Shown here: piece by piece, positions 13,038-26,394 of the stretch | Position numbering within the stretch: the stretch's first letter is position 1 | How the letters are laid out: each line of letters starts with the position of its first letter | From: Phalacrocorax aristotelis | Taxonomy: Eukaryota > Chordata > Aves > Suliformes > Phalacrocoracidae | DNA: 64,000 nt | Assembly (NCBI RefSeq): GCF_949628215.1 | Contig: NC_134297.1 | Location: 2,666,001-2,730,000 of the forward strand | Reading direction: 5' to 3' | Translations under genes and position numbers: made by a program | The notes under the pieces: generated by a model | What the model saw: the letters and a program-made list of their open reading frames with translations, nothing else | Databases searched by the model: none | Told to the model about the DNA's origin: nothing

Positions 13038-13200
13038 CCTGAGCAGGAGCGGGCAGCACCTCGCTGGTGCAGTGGCAGTAGTGGCCCTGGCCCCGGCCCA
13101 GAGCAGGTGAAGGGGGCAAGAGGAGACTGGCTTAAAATTTGGGGGTGAAGGGGCCTGCTTGCCTGGTGGCAATGCCAGGTGGATCCGGCAATATTATTGT
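12600..13200 (-). promoter_or_regulatory. CpG island, probable POU2AF3 promoter
   Basis: Very GC- and CpG-rich, with long open frames on both strands that are composition artefacts. The initiator ATG of POU2AF3 lies within it at 13037 on the minus strand, with its donor GTAAGC directly after seven coding bases, so the transcription start should be near 13050-13200. Most of the island is downstream of the start, in intron 1. No TATA box was recognised. Confidence 0.55.
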
Positions 13201-15180
13201 TTTATCCCTACAGGTATAAGTTTGAGTTTTTCTCTCCTAATGCCAAGTATTTAAAACCTCTAGAAACCAATGATTTGACAATCAATGATTGCGCGATACT
13301 TTCAATTTGAATATTCAAAGGCTCCACAAAATGGGCTATCTTTTCGTGAAACTGAGCACATCCCCATCTAGCAGAGGGTCTGGGGGAATAAGATTTGGTG
13401 GGTCCACCCAACCCACCCTTTGCTTTTGGGACATTTGCAGGGTTTTATCCATCGTTCCCTGAACAAAGTAGATGCCTCAAAACTGGCTCAGTATTTTCCC
13501 CTCAGATGCACAGGCTGGGTTCCAGCCCTCTCATATTTCATTTGCTACCTGCAGAGAGGACTCTGCAAGGGACTGAGCTGCTTTTTTGCACATTTTTCCA
13601 CATTTTAAGGCTAAATACTAAGGTTTTTGGGCCAAAATGGCAGTGGGCAGGTGTGATGTAACAAAGAGGCTGACCTGGGCACCCAGGTAGCTAAAGCTAC
13701 CCAAACCCCACTTCTTTCCTCAGCACTCCCTTCCCCCTGCCCAGATGCTGGGCTTATACTGGAGTATATTTGCATTTTCCCCTAAATCAGACCATTTGCT
13801 CTTGCTGCACAAATTGGTCCCTCTCTTCTTACATGTTTCACTGCTGGCCTGCCCTGTGTGCTGCAGGTGGTGAGGTTTCAGTGTGTAGTAGGATGTCACA
13901 GTTTTTGGATAACCCGTCATCACTATACAATACTGACATAGTTGGGTTTTTAGGTTGCATTTAAACTTTTCCCTGGGCACTGCAGTCTGTGCTGTGAACT
14001 CGCCAGTAATAGCTGGCTGAGGCAGAAAGCAGGCCAGGCTGTTAATAATCTACTACGAGTCCAGTTTGGCTATTGCTGCAGCTGAATCTTTTCCTTTAAG
14101 CTGAACAAATACACTTGATTTCTGTGGAGAGTGGTCGCAGAGGCGATGCCATTCCTTGTGCTGAAATGTGCCTCTGCAGCTCCTAGTAAGCTCTGGGCAG
14201 CTCTGCAGGGACACTTCCCACAGGGTCTTCCAGAGAGAAGCCCTCTCCCCCCACCTGCGATGCACCAAAAAGGAGAGTGTTGTGCTGGGGCAGTTGCAGA
14301 GGCGGGGTTGCAGTACACAGGCGTGCCCGTGCTAAGCAGTTTGGGACCTGAAGCCCTTGGGTTGCTGGGGCTGCTTCCCACTGAAGCATCAGTGGTGGGT
14401 GCATAGAGCCCAGTGAGGCCATGGGCGCTGTACAGGGGAGCTGGCACTCCCGGGAACCACGGTAATGTTTATCTCTGTAACCAGAGACCACAGGACAGGC
14501 TGCACAGCTCCAGTTGTGGCTGAGCTGTATGCCTTAAGGAAACATGAAGTACCGGTGTTCAGGGTATACCTGCATGTTTTGGGTTTCAGAGCATTTCCAG
14601 GTTCACAGAGACTTAACTGCCAACTGTCTTGGTTAAGAGCTGAATGCCAGAGTGGGTCAAACACAAGATAGCCCAAAAACTTTCTGTCTCTGCTTTGCCC
14701 TCAGAACCTGACGGGAATACAGCCAGACTGACCCCGCTGTCCCCATCCATGCAAGGCCCTTGAGAAAGATACGGCTGAGAAAGCTGATGGTGACCGCTTT
14801 GCTGCTTTGTCAGACAGCAGCTATGGACAGTGTTTCAGCCTGGCAGTGTTGTCGGTTGTGGTGTGGAATAAGGCTGAGGCTTTGTCAGGCCTCACATTTG
14901 GGGACACAGGTGGAGGGCAAGGAGACCTGCACACACCCTGAGATGCTCTGGGGCTCTTTGCCTTGCCCTGGCCCATGGTCAGGGGGGCAGCTCTGGCTGA
15001 ACAGGTGCCAGCCCAGGATGCTCCACACCTGCCACTCATGGGAGGCTGTGGTGCCTAGGGACCAAATAGGGAGGCAGCTTGGCTCATCTTGCCCCATGCT
15101 TAGTGTGTGTGCTGGCTGCTGGATATTTCCCTGTCCCTCCAGGGTCTGACTAATAAAAGGAACAGTGACGGCCATGGGGT
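13201..15180. other. Intergenic, no gene seen
   Basis: Lies between the POU2AF3 start and a second GC-rich island. Open frames on both strands are shadows of GC-rich sequence without splice-supported structure or known domains. In human, COLCA1 lies between POU2AF2 and POU2AF3; I found nothing I can call COLCA1. Confidence 0.45.
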
Positions 15181-15229
15181 GAGCAGAGGTGAGATCTGGG
15201 CACAGAAAGGCATGGGAGTTTGCTTTTCC

Positions 15230-15620
15230 AAGCAGGTCTGAACGAGGTTGGGGAGACAGGAAGCATTGGGATGGACTCCAGCCCCAGCAGGATCGGAGCT
15301 GGGCGCTCCCAGCTGGCCGCGGGCCTCTGCGGGAGCCGGGGCTCCGGAGTCTCGGGCCCCGGGGAAGCCTGGGCGCAGCCCAGCGGCTGGGCAGGGGTGC
15401 AGGGGCGAGCTTGGTACGGTGGTCGGGGCTGGCCCGCGGCTGTGACCCAGGGACGACTCCGAGGCTGCTGCCCTGGGGGTGCAGAGGCACCTGCAGGAGG
15501 GTGCCCCGTCCCTGCCGTGCGCTGCTGCGGGGGGCTGCGGACCCCTGCGGAGTAGAAGCAGGGGCTGTGCTGAGCCCCTGAAGACATAAACGGGTTCTGC
15601 CGGGCATGTTTGCACCAGAG
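15230..15620. promoter_or_regulatory. Orphan GC/CpG-rich island
   Basis: A compact CpG-rich block about 2.2 kb upstream of the POU2AF3 start and not attached to any gene I can identify. It could be an upstream or alternative POU2AF3 promoter, an enhancer, or the start of a noncoding transcript. Several overlapping open frames exist on both strands, as expected from composition alone. Confidence 0.4.
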
Positions 15621-16790
15621 CTGCTGGTGCTCCGGCTCTTGCAGCTGCTTCTCGGCTGTGTTGCAAGGGGTGAGTGTGAGAGGTTTATCCCAGGGCAGCC
15701 TGTGCAGACCCTTCCCTTTCGGGGCAGCTACCAAGATGCCTGGGAACACTCCTTTCATCCTGTGATGCCAGAACATTCCCTGGATGGTCTGTGGGTGCCT
15801 GAACAGCCAGGGAGTTGTTGTCTGCTAGGTGTGGGCTGAGCAAGGCGCTTGTATGGTTGCTGCATGTGCACTGAATTGCAGGGGCATTCCTGGGCTGCAG
15901 GCTGAGGGGTGTCAGGGACGATGCAAGGTGGTGCACCTGTGAAAGAAAGGGCTTTGTGTAAAGGACTGGCCATTCCTGCTTGGCAGCTCTCTGAAGTCTT
16001 GCTTACAGGGGCCTGATATTGCTGCCTGTTTCTAGGTGCAGTGCTGTGTCCCTAGTCTGTGTTGCCCTGCAGAGAGGTCCCTGAAGGCAGCGTGGCATGA
16101 AGTGATGCTCTGGGTCCGATCCTGTGACTCCTATGCCATTTATGATCCCTGGAGGGTGTTGAGAAGACTCCAAATGCCCCATCAGCCCCAGGACTTGAGG
16201 AGAAAAGGCAGGGAGGGCCTTAAAGCACCTCACCACTACACACTCCCAGGCCCTGGAAAGCTCCTGTTCTTCCTCAGCGAGGCTTTTGTTGCTGCTTCTG
16301 TGGGTGCCAGGCTGGGGGACGAGGTGGGACAAAGAGGGTAGCCTCTGTCCACCTCTGCCGGGTGTGGACACAGCCACGGGAATTGGCTGCATCTGTGAGT
16401 GCTGCACAGGACTCTGTGTGTGTGTGTTTGTGTGTGCACAGCTACCTCTAGTGGCCAAAGGGCCCGGCCTGGCACGGGGACGTCAAATCAGCCTTGTTCC
16501 CAATTACAGCCCCAGGTGGGTGCCTCTTGGCAAGGGGCTGGAAGCAATCTGCCGTATGGCCACTGACACAGGGCTTCAGGTCACGTCACTTGGCCTGATC
16601 TGGCATAGGCAAGAGGGGGAACAGCTCTGCCCTTTCTTCAGGGCAACGGAAATTGGGGGGGATGGGTTTTGTGCACTGCAGGTGGGAGGGATGGTGAGGC
16701 TTCCTCGTGTGCATATCAGAAGGCAGGACTGTGCCCTGGCAGTCCCTGCCAACACCCTAAGCTGTCTGCCAGGCCCTGGTGTAATATGGT
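15621..16790. other. Intergenic, no gene seen
   Basis: Sequence between the orphan island and the end of POU2AF2. It contains a GT-rich microsatellite near 16414-16437 and nothing else I can support. Confidence 0.45.
16414..16437. repeat. (TG)n-like microsatellite
   Basis: TG units with one interrupting TT, seen directly. Intergenic between the two coactivator genes. Confidence 0.8.
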
Positions 16791-16794
16791 GAGC

Positions 16795-16800
16795 TTTATT
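16795..16800 (-). terminator. Possible poly(A) signal for POU2AF2
   Basis: TTTATT on the plus strand is AATAAA on the minus strand, about 580 bases beyond the POU2AF2 stop. It is the canonical hexamer I could find in a plausible place; a nearer variant signal is possible. Confidence 0.4.
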
Positions 16801-17374
16801 TGGTTGTAGTCTTCTGTGCTGTAGGCTCAGACATGCCATGCCTTTGCTACTCTGGCCATAACTCTTGCCCAAGACAATGTCATATTCACAGTTAGGGATG
16901 TACATTTATGCTGCTGGGTAACAGATACCATTATACAGGCTCTGTGCTACTAAGGAGGGCTTTCCCCAGCCCCTGCCTTGCTCCCCAGCCTTCCCAAAGG
17001 CATTAACAAAAATGTTAATGTTGCTCTGTAGACGTAGTTTAAGATTCAGAGCAACCTGTTTTCTCAGCATCTGAAAAGAAGTACCTGAGATCCTTGTTTG
17101 CAGGGAAGGCCCACAGAGTGAAGATATTTTTCAGGCTGTGTATTTTAGTTGTAGCACAGTGGGACTGTGAGCAATGGCTTTAATAATGCACTAGAAGGCA
17201 CCACTATAAGCTAAATGTGGCATATCCAAGTGACTGTATTTATAAACAAAGCATAAAGCATTGCATGTTGTTAGCGTCCTCTGTTTTAAGGACCAGCTTT
17301 AGGAAAAAGCATACAAGTAATTAGTTTGCTTCAATAATGGTCCATTTTTCTTTTCCTCCAGCTCTTATCTCTCG

Positions 17375-20300
17375 TCAGTAAGTTCCCTGGCCTTCATAAG
17401 TCCCCCAGATGGGACTTCCATCCTCTTTTGCCCAGGAAGAGTTATCCTGAAGGTGCGGCGTCTCAGAGGATTGCTCTGGTGAGAGGTGGCTCATCCTGGA
17501 GGTAAGCTCATTTGCCACAGTCATGAATGGTGAGAAGGAGTAAGGTGAGGTGGCACCATAGCTGGGAGAGTAGTGGACATCTTCAAGAGGATGCAGAGGG
17601 TAGGACTGGGCTCCAGGGATGGCTGGGGTCCAACCTGAGCTTCGGTATGTGGAAACACCTCCAGACTCATGTGAGGAGAGGCAGCTGGTGCTAGAAGGGA
17701 GTGCTTGCAAAGGATCTGAGCATGCACCGTCTGACTGGCTGAGACTGTCGGGTAAGGTCTGCTCCCAGGGCTCTCTCTGCATAGAAGTGGGGAGAGAAGG
17801 CAAGAAAGACCCTTAAGAATAAAAGCTTGTCCTGGAGGCAATGGCATATCTAGGCTGGCTTCACCAAGCCAAGCTATCCCAAAAGCCTGGCTGGATAACT
17901 CACAATGGTTTCTATTGCTCTGGAGCAGTATTTGGTGTTAAAACTGTTGAAAGGAAACATCCGTTCTGTCAATAGTTGGCAAGGTCTGGAATAGGCTCCC
18001 AGTGGGACTGACCAGCCCTGACCCTGCAGGGCCCAGGAACACTGCCCTCGGGGTGTGAATGGAGCTGCCTCCTGGGAAGCGGCAGGGATAGGGATAGGCA
18101 ACTGCCTGGACCTGATAAAGGATGTTTCTAGAAACTTAAGGAGCAGTTGTTTTGGGGAGCAGGGAAGGTTGTTAATTTAGGAGCTGGTCTCCAACAGGAA
18201 GAAGGCACAGTTACGTGGAGGATGAGAACAAAGAGAAAATCAGTTCCCCCTCAGCCCTGCCGCATCTTCTGTATACTCTGCTGTGGCTGTCTCCTGTAAC
18301 AGCCACATCCTTCCCCCATGAGTCCCCCTGCCTTAACCCCAGCTTTAAATTGGGTAATCTTTCATTGGGTGACTGAGAACTGTAGGCTCACTCACTAGTA
18401 GGAAGTGCGCTGTGTCATTAGGGAAAGATGGCAGAAGAGGGGGCACAGAAGAAGGGCTGAAGAAGGAGCTGGTACCAGCTGTGAGGGGAGTAGCACGGTA
18501 ATCCCCGTATTGGTTGGTGAGATATGGGTCCAGGAGTGCCGCATAGCCCTGAGTTGCAGAGGAATCGCATGAGAAGGGTTTGGACCCTAGAGGGGATGAG
18601 TAGACATCACTGACAAACTGCTTTGTGTTGTGGAAATCCAACTCAGTTGTGAAGGGCCTCCTGACGCCGTAGTAACCAGCCGTGGTAGGTGAGCCTGTGG
18701 TGATCAGAAAGAAGGTTTGGCTAAAGGGAAGTTGTAACAGCAGCACCTGGGGAGCCACAGGGCTATAGGCACCTCTGAAGGTGCAAAGTAGAGCCCTTTT
18801 CTCTCTAGCATTGCGCAGAACAGGAGGCAATCCTGTCTTGAAACACATATGTCAGCCCAAGTGCTTTTAGCACTTCAGACTGCTCTGATCCAGCTGATGA
18901 CCTCCACCTGCAGCAAAACAAATATGTTTTTGGAAGCCTCAAGTATGAGGCCAGGGGGATGGAGGTTAACTTCTCCCGACTTTGTTTCTTCCTTGCTCTG
19001 CTACAGCTCCTGGGGAGGAGGATGAGGTTACAGGTGCAAAACCACCTGCCTCTGTTCCAGCCTCACTCCCCTTTCCCTGCTCAAGGGACAAAACAGGTCA
19101 GCTTCTGGTTTCATACTTTCTCTCTTCAGCTCTAGGAAAACCTGGAAGATGCAGAGAAAAGAAGGGGTTCTGTGTGGCATCTCTATGACAAGGGATGGGA
19201 ACTACTTTAATTAGCTCTTTTTCCCCTCTTTGGGAATTTTGTACAAGACTACAGGGGCCTTTCTTTTATTATTGCTGTTCCTGTTTTGAGTCTTTCAATT
19301 ACTTTCCTCCTGCGCTCTCTCTGAGGGGTAGCTGCGCTCCAGTACTCCTTTGCCCACTTCACGTCCTTTGGAGGAGAAGAGACAGGAGCAGTGTCAACTG
19401 CCCAACCTGCACTGAAGATATTTATTGGTAGAGGAAAACCTCACCTGGCATTTGGACAAATGGTGGCTTCTGTGTGCTGGCGCTGCCCTGCAAAAGATAA
19501 AGACATGTTAAAAAATATCTTTTCAAAGCATTGTCAAAATTCAGATGCACTACTTGAGCCTTTGTGCTGTGAGTATGAAGAGCTTAACTACAAGATTTCA
19601 AGCCTCAGGCCTCTGAGGTATTAGCAGATGTAGGCTAAGATGAGATTTTGAAGGTCTTGTGTACAGCTTATAACAATAGAAATATCAAGATAACTGGCTT
19701 CTTTTTCATGTACTGCAGGGTTCCTTAATAATGCTGAGCAGTTATTTTGGTGTTGGCACAAAACAGGTGTGAATAAGCTGGTATCTAAGTCCTTGGTTGG
19801 TCAAAACAGGCAGATTCTACATTGCCCATGTTCTAGTCAGCTCTCCTATGAGGCATCTACCTGCCACACAGCCAATTTAGCTGGGCCCTCCTAGCAGAAC
19901 AAGCAGGCCGTGTGTAGAAGGCAGTTGTTTCTAGCTCCTATTTGGGTGCTACAGCAATACCGATAATAATAGTCTCCTCTTGGTCCCTAGGTAAGGGAGA
20001 ATTAGCCCTGAGTGACCCTGGTGCTCATGGTGGCTAATTCCTTACAAAGCACTGTGGCAAAGGCATCTGCTGCTCTGGAGTGCAGCTTGTACATGGAGTT
20101 TCATTGAGTTCTGTCTCCAGACCTTCAAACCCACAGAGCAGAAATACAGTGCCCATTGCTCCATTTACCTCAGCCATGCTGTCACCCGGCCACTGACAGT
20201 GGCATGCTTTTTCCAGTTTGCATAGTGCAAACAGGAGGTTCCTGCCATAGCAAGCAACCAAATTTAGAGGTTTAGATTTGAATTAAATTTGCCAGTGCTA

Positions 20301-23300
20301 GGACTTCCTTTTACTGCTGAGGGAGGTTTGCAGCTGCTCCCTGCTCCATCATGAAAATGAGCTATGAGCCCACAGAAGTCATACAGGCTGCAAGAGTGAT
20401 AGGAGGCATCAGGAAGGAGCCCTTTGGCTTGCGGGCAGATGAGTGTTCACATTGCGTGGTCAGGGCCGGGGCTTGCACCTGTCTCCAGCTGGACCATTTT
20501 TGGCTGCTGACCTCAGTGAGGATCATAGGTGGTAATGCATGCTGCCCTGCAAAGCTAAAGCTTCCACATGCAAATCAGGTCTCAGCAGACACCCCTCTCT
20601 CAGCATCTATGTCACTTTAGTAACACCTCCTGCTTCAGGGTTTTTCACCACCACCTCCCCTGCTTGCCCATGGCCATCGTATCCTGCAGTCAGCGTATGT
20701 CTGCATTCACTGAGAAGGTATTTCTCTGAAAGTAATGGTGCAGGCCTCTGCGCTGGTGTTCAGACCCCAGCTTTAACATCCCACTGGGAAGTAGTCTAGT
20801 ACTGTTATCTGGCACCCCTCATACTGCGGGTCAAAGGGCTGCAGTGACTAGAGCTAGGATGCTTTGCTGGAAGGACAAGAAGGTCCCTGGGCACAGCTGC
20901 CAGCCTCTAGTATGGAGCATGTCAAATACCGGTGCGTCTCAGTTCATCTTTGATCCTGCGTGTTCAAGAGGCACTGAAACTGTCTGACTCTGTCACGGAC
21001 AGCAGGTCATCTTGCATACACCTATATTCGATAGCCACAGAGCTGATATTAGCTGAAAGGGCTTTGCCTGGCTTAATTTAATTGCAAGAGCATCTGCAGC
21101 AGTCCATCTTTGGCCCTCATCACAGCAGAGACCTACATTTCACTTGCATCCTGGCTCCTTATCAGGTGATGAATTGCTCTGCTTAATTTAAGCCCATTAG
21201 TTAATTTCCTCCCTGCATTACTTCCTTTCAGTGCTGTGGGATGGGGGTAGCTGGATCTTCTACAATGCATCAGTGTGTCTGTTTAGCATCACTAGAGCCC
21301 ACAGCATATTCAGCTGCTGATAAGCTTGGTCTCAGCCTGCCTAGCACGTGACTGAGCAGAGATACTGGCTGGGGGTACTCCAGAGAGCTGTGTTATTTCA
21401 CTGCCTTAGTAACCCAGCAGCATTGTTCAGCTGCAAGGCTGCCTAGGGGGTGTAAATGTAAAGATCCAGGTCAAAATAATGACCTGGTCCTGCAATGGGG
21501 ACCTACAGTGCCCTTTGACCATACTTAGGCTTCAGTGTATCTCCTCTCTGGGCCCAACATGTAGTACAGCAGCCGAAGTAATAAAAACTAATAATAAAAG
21601 CAAAGCTTATTCTGGGCAGGGCACTTCACTGGTTTGCTGACAGCAAGTTTGCTGAATGATCTGTCTCTGGCTTCTGAGTGCTGCTGGCTGTAGTGCTTCA
21701 TCTGTGTACCTACCACTCTCCCCACCTGAGAAAACAGGGTAATCCTTTTATCATTAGGAGGGTAACTGCTGGTTCATGGCTACATGGTGGGCTGAGCTAA
21801 AGGAAAAAATGTCAGAGCCTCCCTAAAGCCCAGGACCAAGCCCTTCTGGCCTGCGGTTGGTGGGAACGCAGAAGCACAAATTGTGTGGTTTTCATGCTGG
21901 TACTCACTGGTTTCCTATCATTTAATGTGTCCAAGGCCTGGCTGTCATGAAGTTGTTGCTGTTCTGCTGCCTCAGTCAACAGCCCAGCAGCTCACCTCTG
22001 ATGAGCAATGAGCTTTCTGTAGCAGCACAGATCTCCTCCATAGACCTCCCCTTGCACAACAAAGGCTAACTGATTTTTGGAGCAAAGACATGTTCAAACA
22101 AAAGATGCATCTAAATTACACTGCATCATAAATATATGAAGGGGTGTTCAGTTATCTGCCGTTTGCTTTGATTTTAGATTATATTATGCCAGATAAACAG
22201 AGCTGTGCTTACAGCTGTTCTTTTCATGATACGTTCGAGCAAATACGGATGTTTGCCCTGCACAATAATTTTTCATCTCTCTTAGGGAATTAGCAACAGG
22301 GCTGATTTTGCATTAGATAGACACACAACTGCTAAGCTTTGGAATACAAAGCAAAGGGCAATAAAGCAAGCAGCAAGCATTTTACAGTTCCTAGGGCTTT
22401 TGATTCAGCCGTTGAAGCTACCGCCTCCAGAAAGGAGTCAGGTAAAGCATGATAGTCATCAACCAGGATCTGTTTTTTCAGTGAGTGCAAATACAGCAGT
22501 CGTTTCCTGCTGCTCCCCAAGTCTTCCCAAATGCCTGCCTGGTGGGTGTATGAGTTTCCTAGTGACTGTCTGTGGCTCAGGGGATCTTATGCCTTCCTGC
22601 ATTAGCTGAAGGCTCTGAACTGATCTATGGCTAGATCTGGCTTTGTTTGGTAATGGCTACGCTGGTTTTCTGCCTGTTCTGTTACACAGAGTTAAGATGC
22701 ATGAAGGTAACAGTGAGAAAAATACTTGCAAGTCCCTTTGAGGTCTCTTTGTTTTGCTAAAGACAAAAAGCCCGAGGCAAATGGTTTGGGAGGAAAAGAG
22801 CAACAAAACTCCTAATATGTGTTGTCTTCTGCCAGTAATCCAGGTCTCTGCTCCCACTCTTTCCTTCCAGGACAGTTTTAGCAGCTTGACTGCATCTCCT
22901 CATCTGTCAGTGGCCCCATTACTCCCAATCAGCCTGGAAGCGAAGTGCTGCTGCTTGGTAAAGGTGAGTTTTGAGAGCACACAGAGAATGGCTTACTGTG
23001 GCACGTGCTGGCTGTGTCACCTTCTGGGGACAGCATTGCTCTTCTGGCTAGTAGTAGTGTACTATAATTTGATTTAGGTTTCCTGTTGCCATAGAACCCC
23101 TTTAAAAAGAAACAATCTCTTATAAACGGATGCTTGGCCTTTTTGCAGACCATAACATCACTGCACCAGAGAGGAGCTGGAAGGAGCACAATATTCAGGG
23201 AAAAACATCTATTTTTGTGGCACTGGGTTGTTCAAGTGTAGCTAGTGAAAAAGGAAGTTGATTTGGAAGGTGTCATATGCAGGGTGTGAAAGAAATGAGA

Positions 23301-26300
23301 AATTTAGCATTACTGATTTGCGTTTTAAAAAAAAAAAGCCCTCAAAGGTTCTCTGATATAAAAAATCAAGGAACAATCTGTGATCTTTTGGGGCAGAAAC
23401 TAGTGTTAAAAATATTTTTTGCTATTCCCTCTCAATATTGGCAGTGCCCTGAACTCAACATAAATGCTATTTAGACCAGAGTATTACACAACATTACTTT
23501 TCTGGTTTTAAAAAAATAAAGGGGGGGGAGCGTGGCTGGGGAGAGCGAGTGGTGGGAAGCAACTTACACTGAAGCGGGAGCCACTGTTCTGCCTGGACCG
23601 TTTTTCAGCAAGAAGGTCTTTGACTGTATGTTTCACTCGCACTCCTTGGTACACCCGTTTGCCAAAATCTGTAGGGACTGAGGGAATGAAATGAGCATCA
23701 GAGGAGTTCAGTGAAAGCATAGAGCAGCCGGAGGAAGTTGTTATGGAAGAAGCAAATTCATTGCCTCTGTACACCAAGTTAGGAAGGAGGCATATAAAGC
23801 TACTGTTATTAATACAAAATCATCCCTTAGGAGCCCAAACAGTGAAGACTGCTTGCTTGCAGAGAATAAAGACTGAGGTGCCCTACTCTGTATTCCAGCA
23901 CTGGGTGCCATGTGGTTTCCATGCAGCTCCCTCTGTGCCGTATGTGGCTGGCTGATGGTTTTTGGCATTTGTTTTTCCAAAGAGAGCTCTGGGGCATCCT
24001 TCATTTTGGGTCAGCAAAACTTGATGTAACTGTACAGCCCCTACTGCTTTCAGCAGCAATGCTGTGGTTTAGCTTCTCCTTGTCCTTCTAGAGTTGCCGG
24101 CTTTGAGTACATTGCTCTGTGAGCTTTGATCTTAATACAGCAAAAGTAGAGATACCCTGGACTGTTGGAGTGGCTCCTCAGAACGGTGATGTGAATCACA
24201 GTGCAGGTCTCAGAAAAGGAGCTGGACAGTCAGTCTGCTTTGTATCCACAGCAAATACAGACAGGTACTTGGGGGCTCTGTTGTTTTATCAAGGTAATAG
24301 AGGAAGGCACAGGGGGGTACAGTGTCTCAGCAATGTCACCCAAGAGGCTGATGGCAGGCCTGGCTCCATTTTCTTGATCAGCCTGGAATACAGCACCACC
24401 TGTCCATAGGGTGTGTCTGACTTTTGGTCTGAGGCTTCTGTCCTCTTCCTGGATAAAGCTTTGAGACGTCTGCCTTGTGTACAGGCATTTTGGCACAAAT
24501 GAGGGCAGAGAGGTATGAGGTACAATACCAGGGGCAGATATGTTATCCTGGCAGGCTGTGCCTGAAAAGAGAACTCACACCTGTGGAGCCAGGGAGGAGT
24601 GTCCATAAAGGCTTTTATTGCAATCTTCCAGAGAAGAACTTAACTTTGAAGCTAATCCCTTGGAAAACACACAGATGTGTTTTCCCGAGGGAACAAACAG
24701 CCATTCCGCAGCTGATGTGTTTGATCTCCAAAACTGTGATTTATCATTTTGCCCTTCTGCTTTTCAGGATATGAAAAGCAACATTGGCTCCATTTATCAC
24801 TTTCATTCATGTGGCATTTTGTCCCCAGGTGCACATACACATGGAGAGCTTAGAAAGGGAAGAGTGGAGCGTTTAAACAATTCGGAATCTCAGTGCTGGC
24901 TTGGGGTTACCCTAAATGTTTTCCGTTAGGCCACAGTAATGGCAACTTTGGGCAACTGGAAGTTGGTTTTGGTGTTTGAGTACTAATCAGAGAGACTTCA
25001 GCCAAGACTGGGCACAAGGCAAACACATTGCAAGAGGCAGTGCCCCAAAAAGCTTATGATCAAAATAGTCAAAATGGAGCTGAATGTTGAGTCTGCATAC
25101 TGACCAGCGAGTATCTGTGGACAAGCCAGGACGCAGCCAGAAATGGGTATCAACTCTTGCAGCTGAGAGGAATCTGTATACTGAAGCTGGCTCTCTTCTA
25201 TGGCCCAAGGAAGAAATGTCCCTACTGTAGCCCCTTTTCAGGGATGTTTTTACTGAGAGCAGTTGGAAGCACAGGTACCTGGTGTGCACCTGTAGCTGGA
25301 GCTCAAAAGCTGTGGCAGAGCAGGTATAACTGGCAGAAACAGCTATCCTTTCTGCATCGAAACTTCGCGCCTTTGCATGAGAGTTCCTTTAGAGATAAGT
25401 GTTGCACTTTGATGGAAAAGTCTGAGCTGTATAGCATAGTTCATTTTGCTCCGTCATGGTTTTATACTTGCGATAACTCATGCAGCTTTTGCTAGCTCCA
25501 TCCAGTTGAAGATTCGGGCCTTGATTCAGCACAAAACTTCTGGAGGAGGACTATAGCCAAGGATATAGTCTTATATTTAATTTTCACAATGGAGATATTT
25601 CTAAAATAGCTTTACTGGAAAAACTGTGAGCAGCTTTTATTCCTTTATTCTGCAGTCTGATATTGCCAAATCCTACAACCTCTTTGTATTAACTGACCAT
25701 TTCTAGCAAGAGCCTGATGCTCTGCACTTCTGCAGTCCTGTTTTCCTAACATCTTTACTTTGGTCTAAAAACGTTAGAAAAACACTTCCATACCTCCTTA
25801 CCTTTACACATGGGTGCTGTGCTATTGAAGTTACTTAACTCATATACTCGCAGTGATTCCTCTGCTCAAGTTCTTATAAGTAAGCGATGTAATGGCTCTG
25901 TCCCCTAACCCTGTTTTTAACTTAGCAGTCCAGCCTCGCGTAACTAAACCTGTTGCTTTCAGTGAGTTATTCAGCAGGATTTGATGCTGAGGTATTAAAA
26001 GCAGGTAACTCTACTATTGGCAGCATCAGAGAAGGGAGTGCTAATTTGGGCCTGAGGTTATATAATTTTCAAGTAAATTGAATCATATTTCACATCACTT
26101 TGATCTAACTGACTTTTGGAAAAATATTGCATTGTGAAGGACTATAAATTCAGTCTAGAGAAGGCAGAACATGCTAAAAGATGCTATTAAATTCTTGGGA
26201 CATTAAAGATGCCACACATCTATTTTAGACAATTCTTCTTTCTGGGTTTTTTTTTTTTGTTGGTCTTTGTTTGTTTGTTTGTTTTTTTAATATGAGCCCA

Positions 26301-26394
26301 AGGACGGCATGGTACATTCTTTCCCTGATATTTCCATGAAGATGCATCTTTATGCTTGTGAAAAGTCAAGGTGCTGAAACTCACCTGTTTCCAT
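17375..26394 (-). CDS. POU2AF2: POU2AF2 (OCA-T1, C11orf53), POU class 2 coactivator
   Basis: Coding exons in transcript order: 26394-26385, 23677-23568, 19487-19445, 18694-18396, 17776-17375; 864 bases, 287 residues, all introns GT-AG with phases 1, 0, 1, 0. The 10-base first exon ATGGAAACAG joins to give METVPTDFGKRVYQGVRVKH; human, as remembered, begins METVPGDYSKRVYQGVRVKH. Residues 10-32 are the OCA peptide that contacts the POU domain. The 43-base third exon encodes KPPFVQMP, matching human PAFVQMP. Exon four has GYYGVRRPF, YSSPLGSKPF and LLDPYL; the last has WEQTLPDSL, SCLSSHESG, FMTVANEL and ends GQGTY, all strongly like the human protein. Family knowledge: a nuclear coactivator of POU2F3 in tuft cells, intrinsically disordered outside the peptide. 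The next gene to the right, HINFP, is transcribed away from it. Confidence 0.95.
26246..26288. repeat. Poly-T and (GTTT)n simple repeat
   Basis: A T run followed by GTTTG units and a second T run. It lies about 100 bases downstream of POU2AF2 coding exon 1, inside intron 1. Seen directly. Confidence 0.8.

Noticed and set aside
12564-13172. Long overlapping frames on both strands near 12.5-13.2 kb
   Set aside because: Composition artefacts of the POU2AF3 CpG island; only the seven coding bases at 13037-13031 are supported.
14885-15776. 240- and 208-codon minus-strand frames
   Set aside because: Pro/Ser/Arg-rich translation of a GC island with no domain or splice evidence.
13201-17000. COLCA1 between the two coactivator genes
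   Set aside because: No open frame or splice structure resembles it, and COLCA1 may be restricted to primates or mammals.
18396-18848. Extending POU2AF2 exon four upstream to acceptors near 18750-18790
   Set aside because: Not needed once the 43-base exon at 19487-19445 was found; its FVQMP peptide and phase join exactly to 18694.
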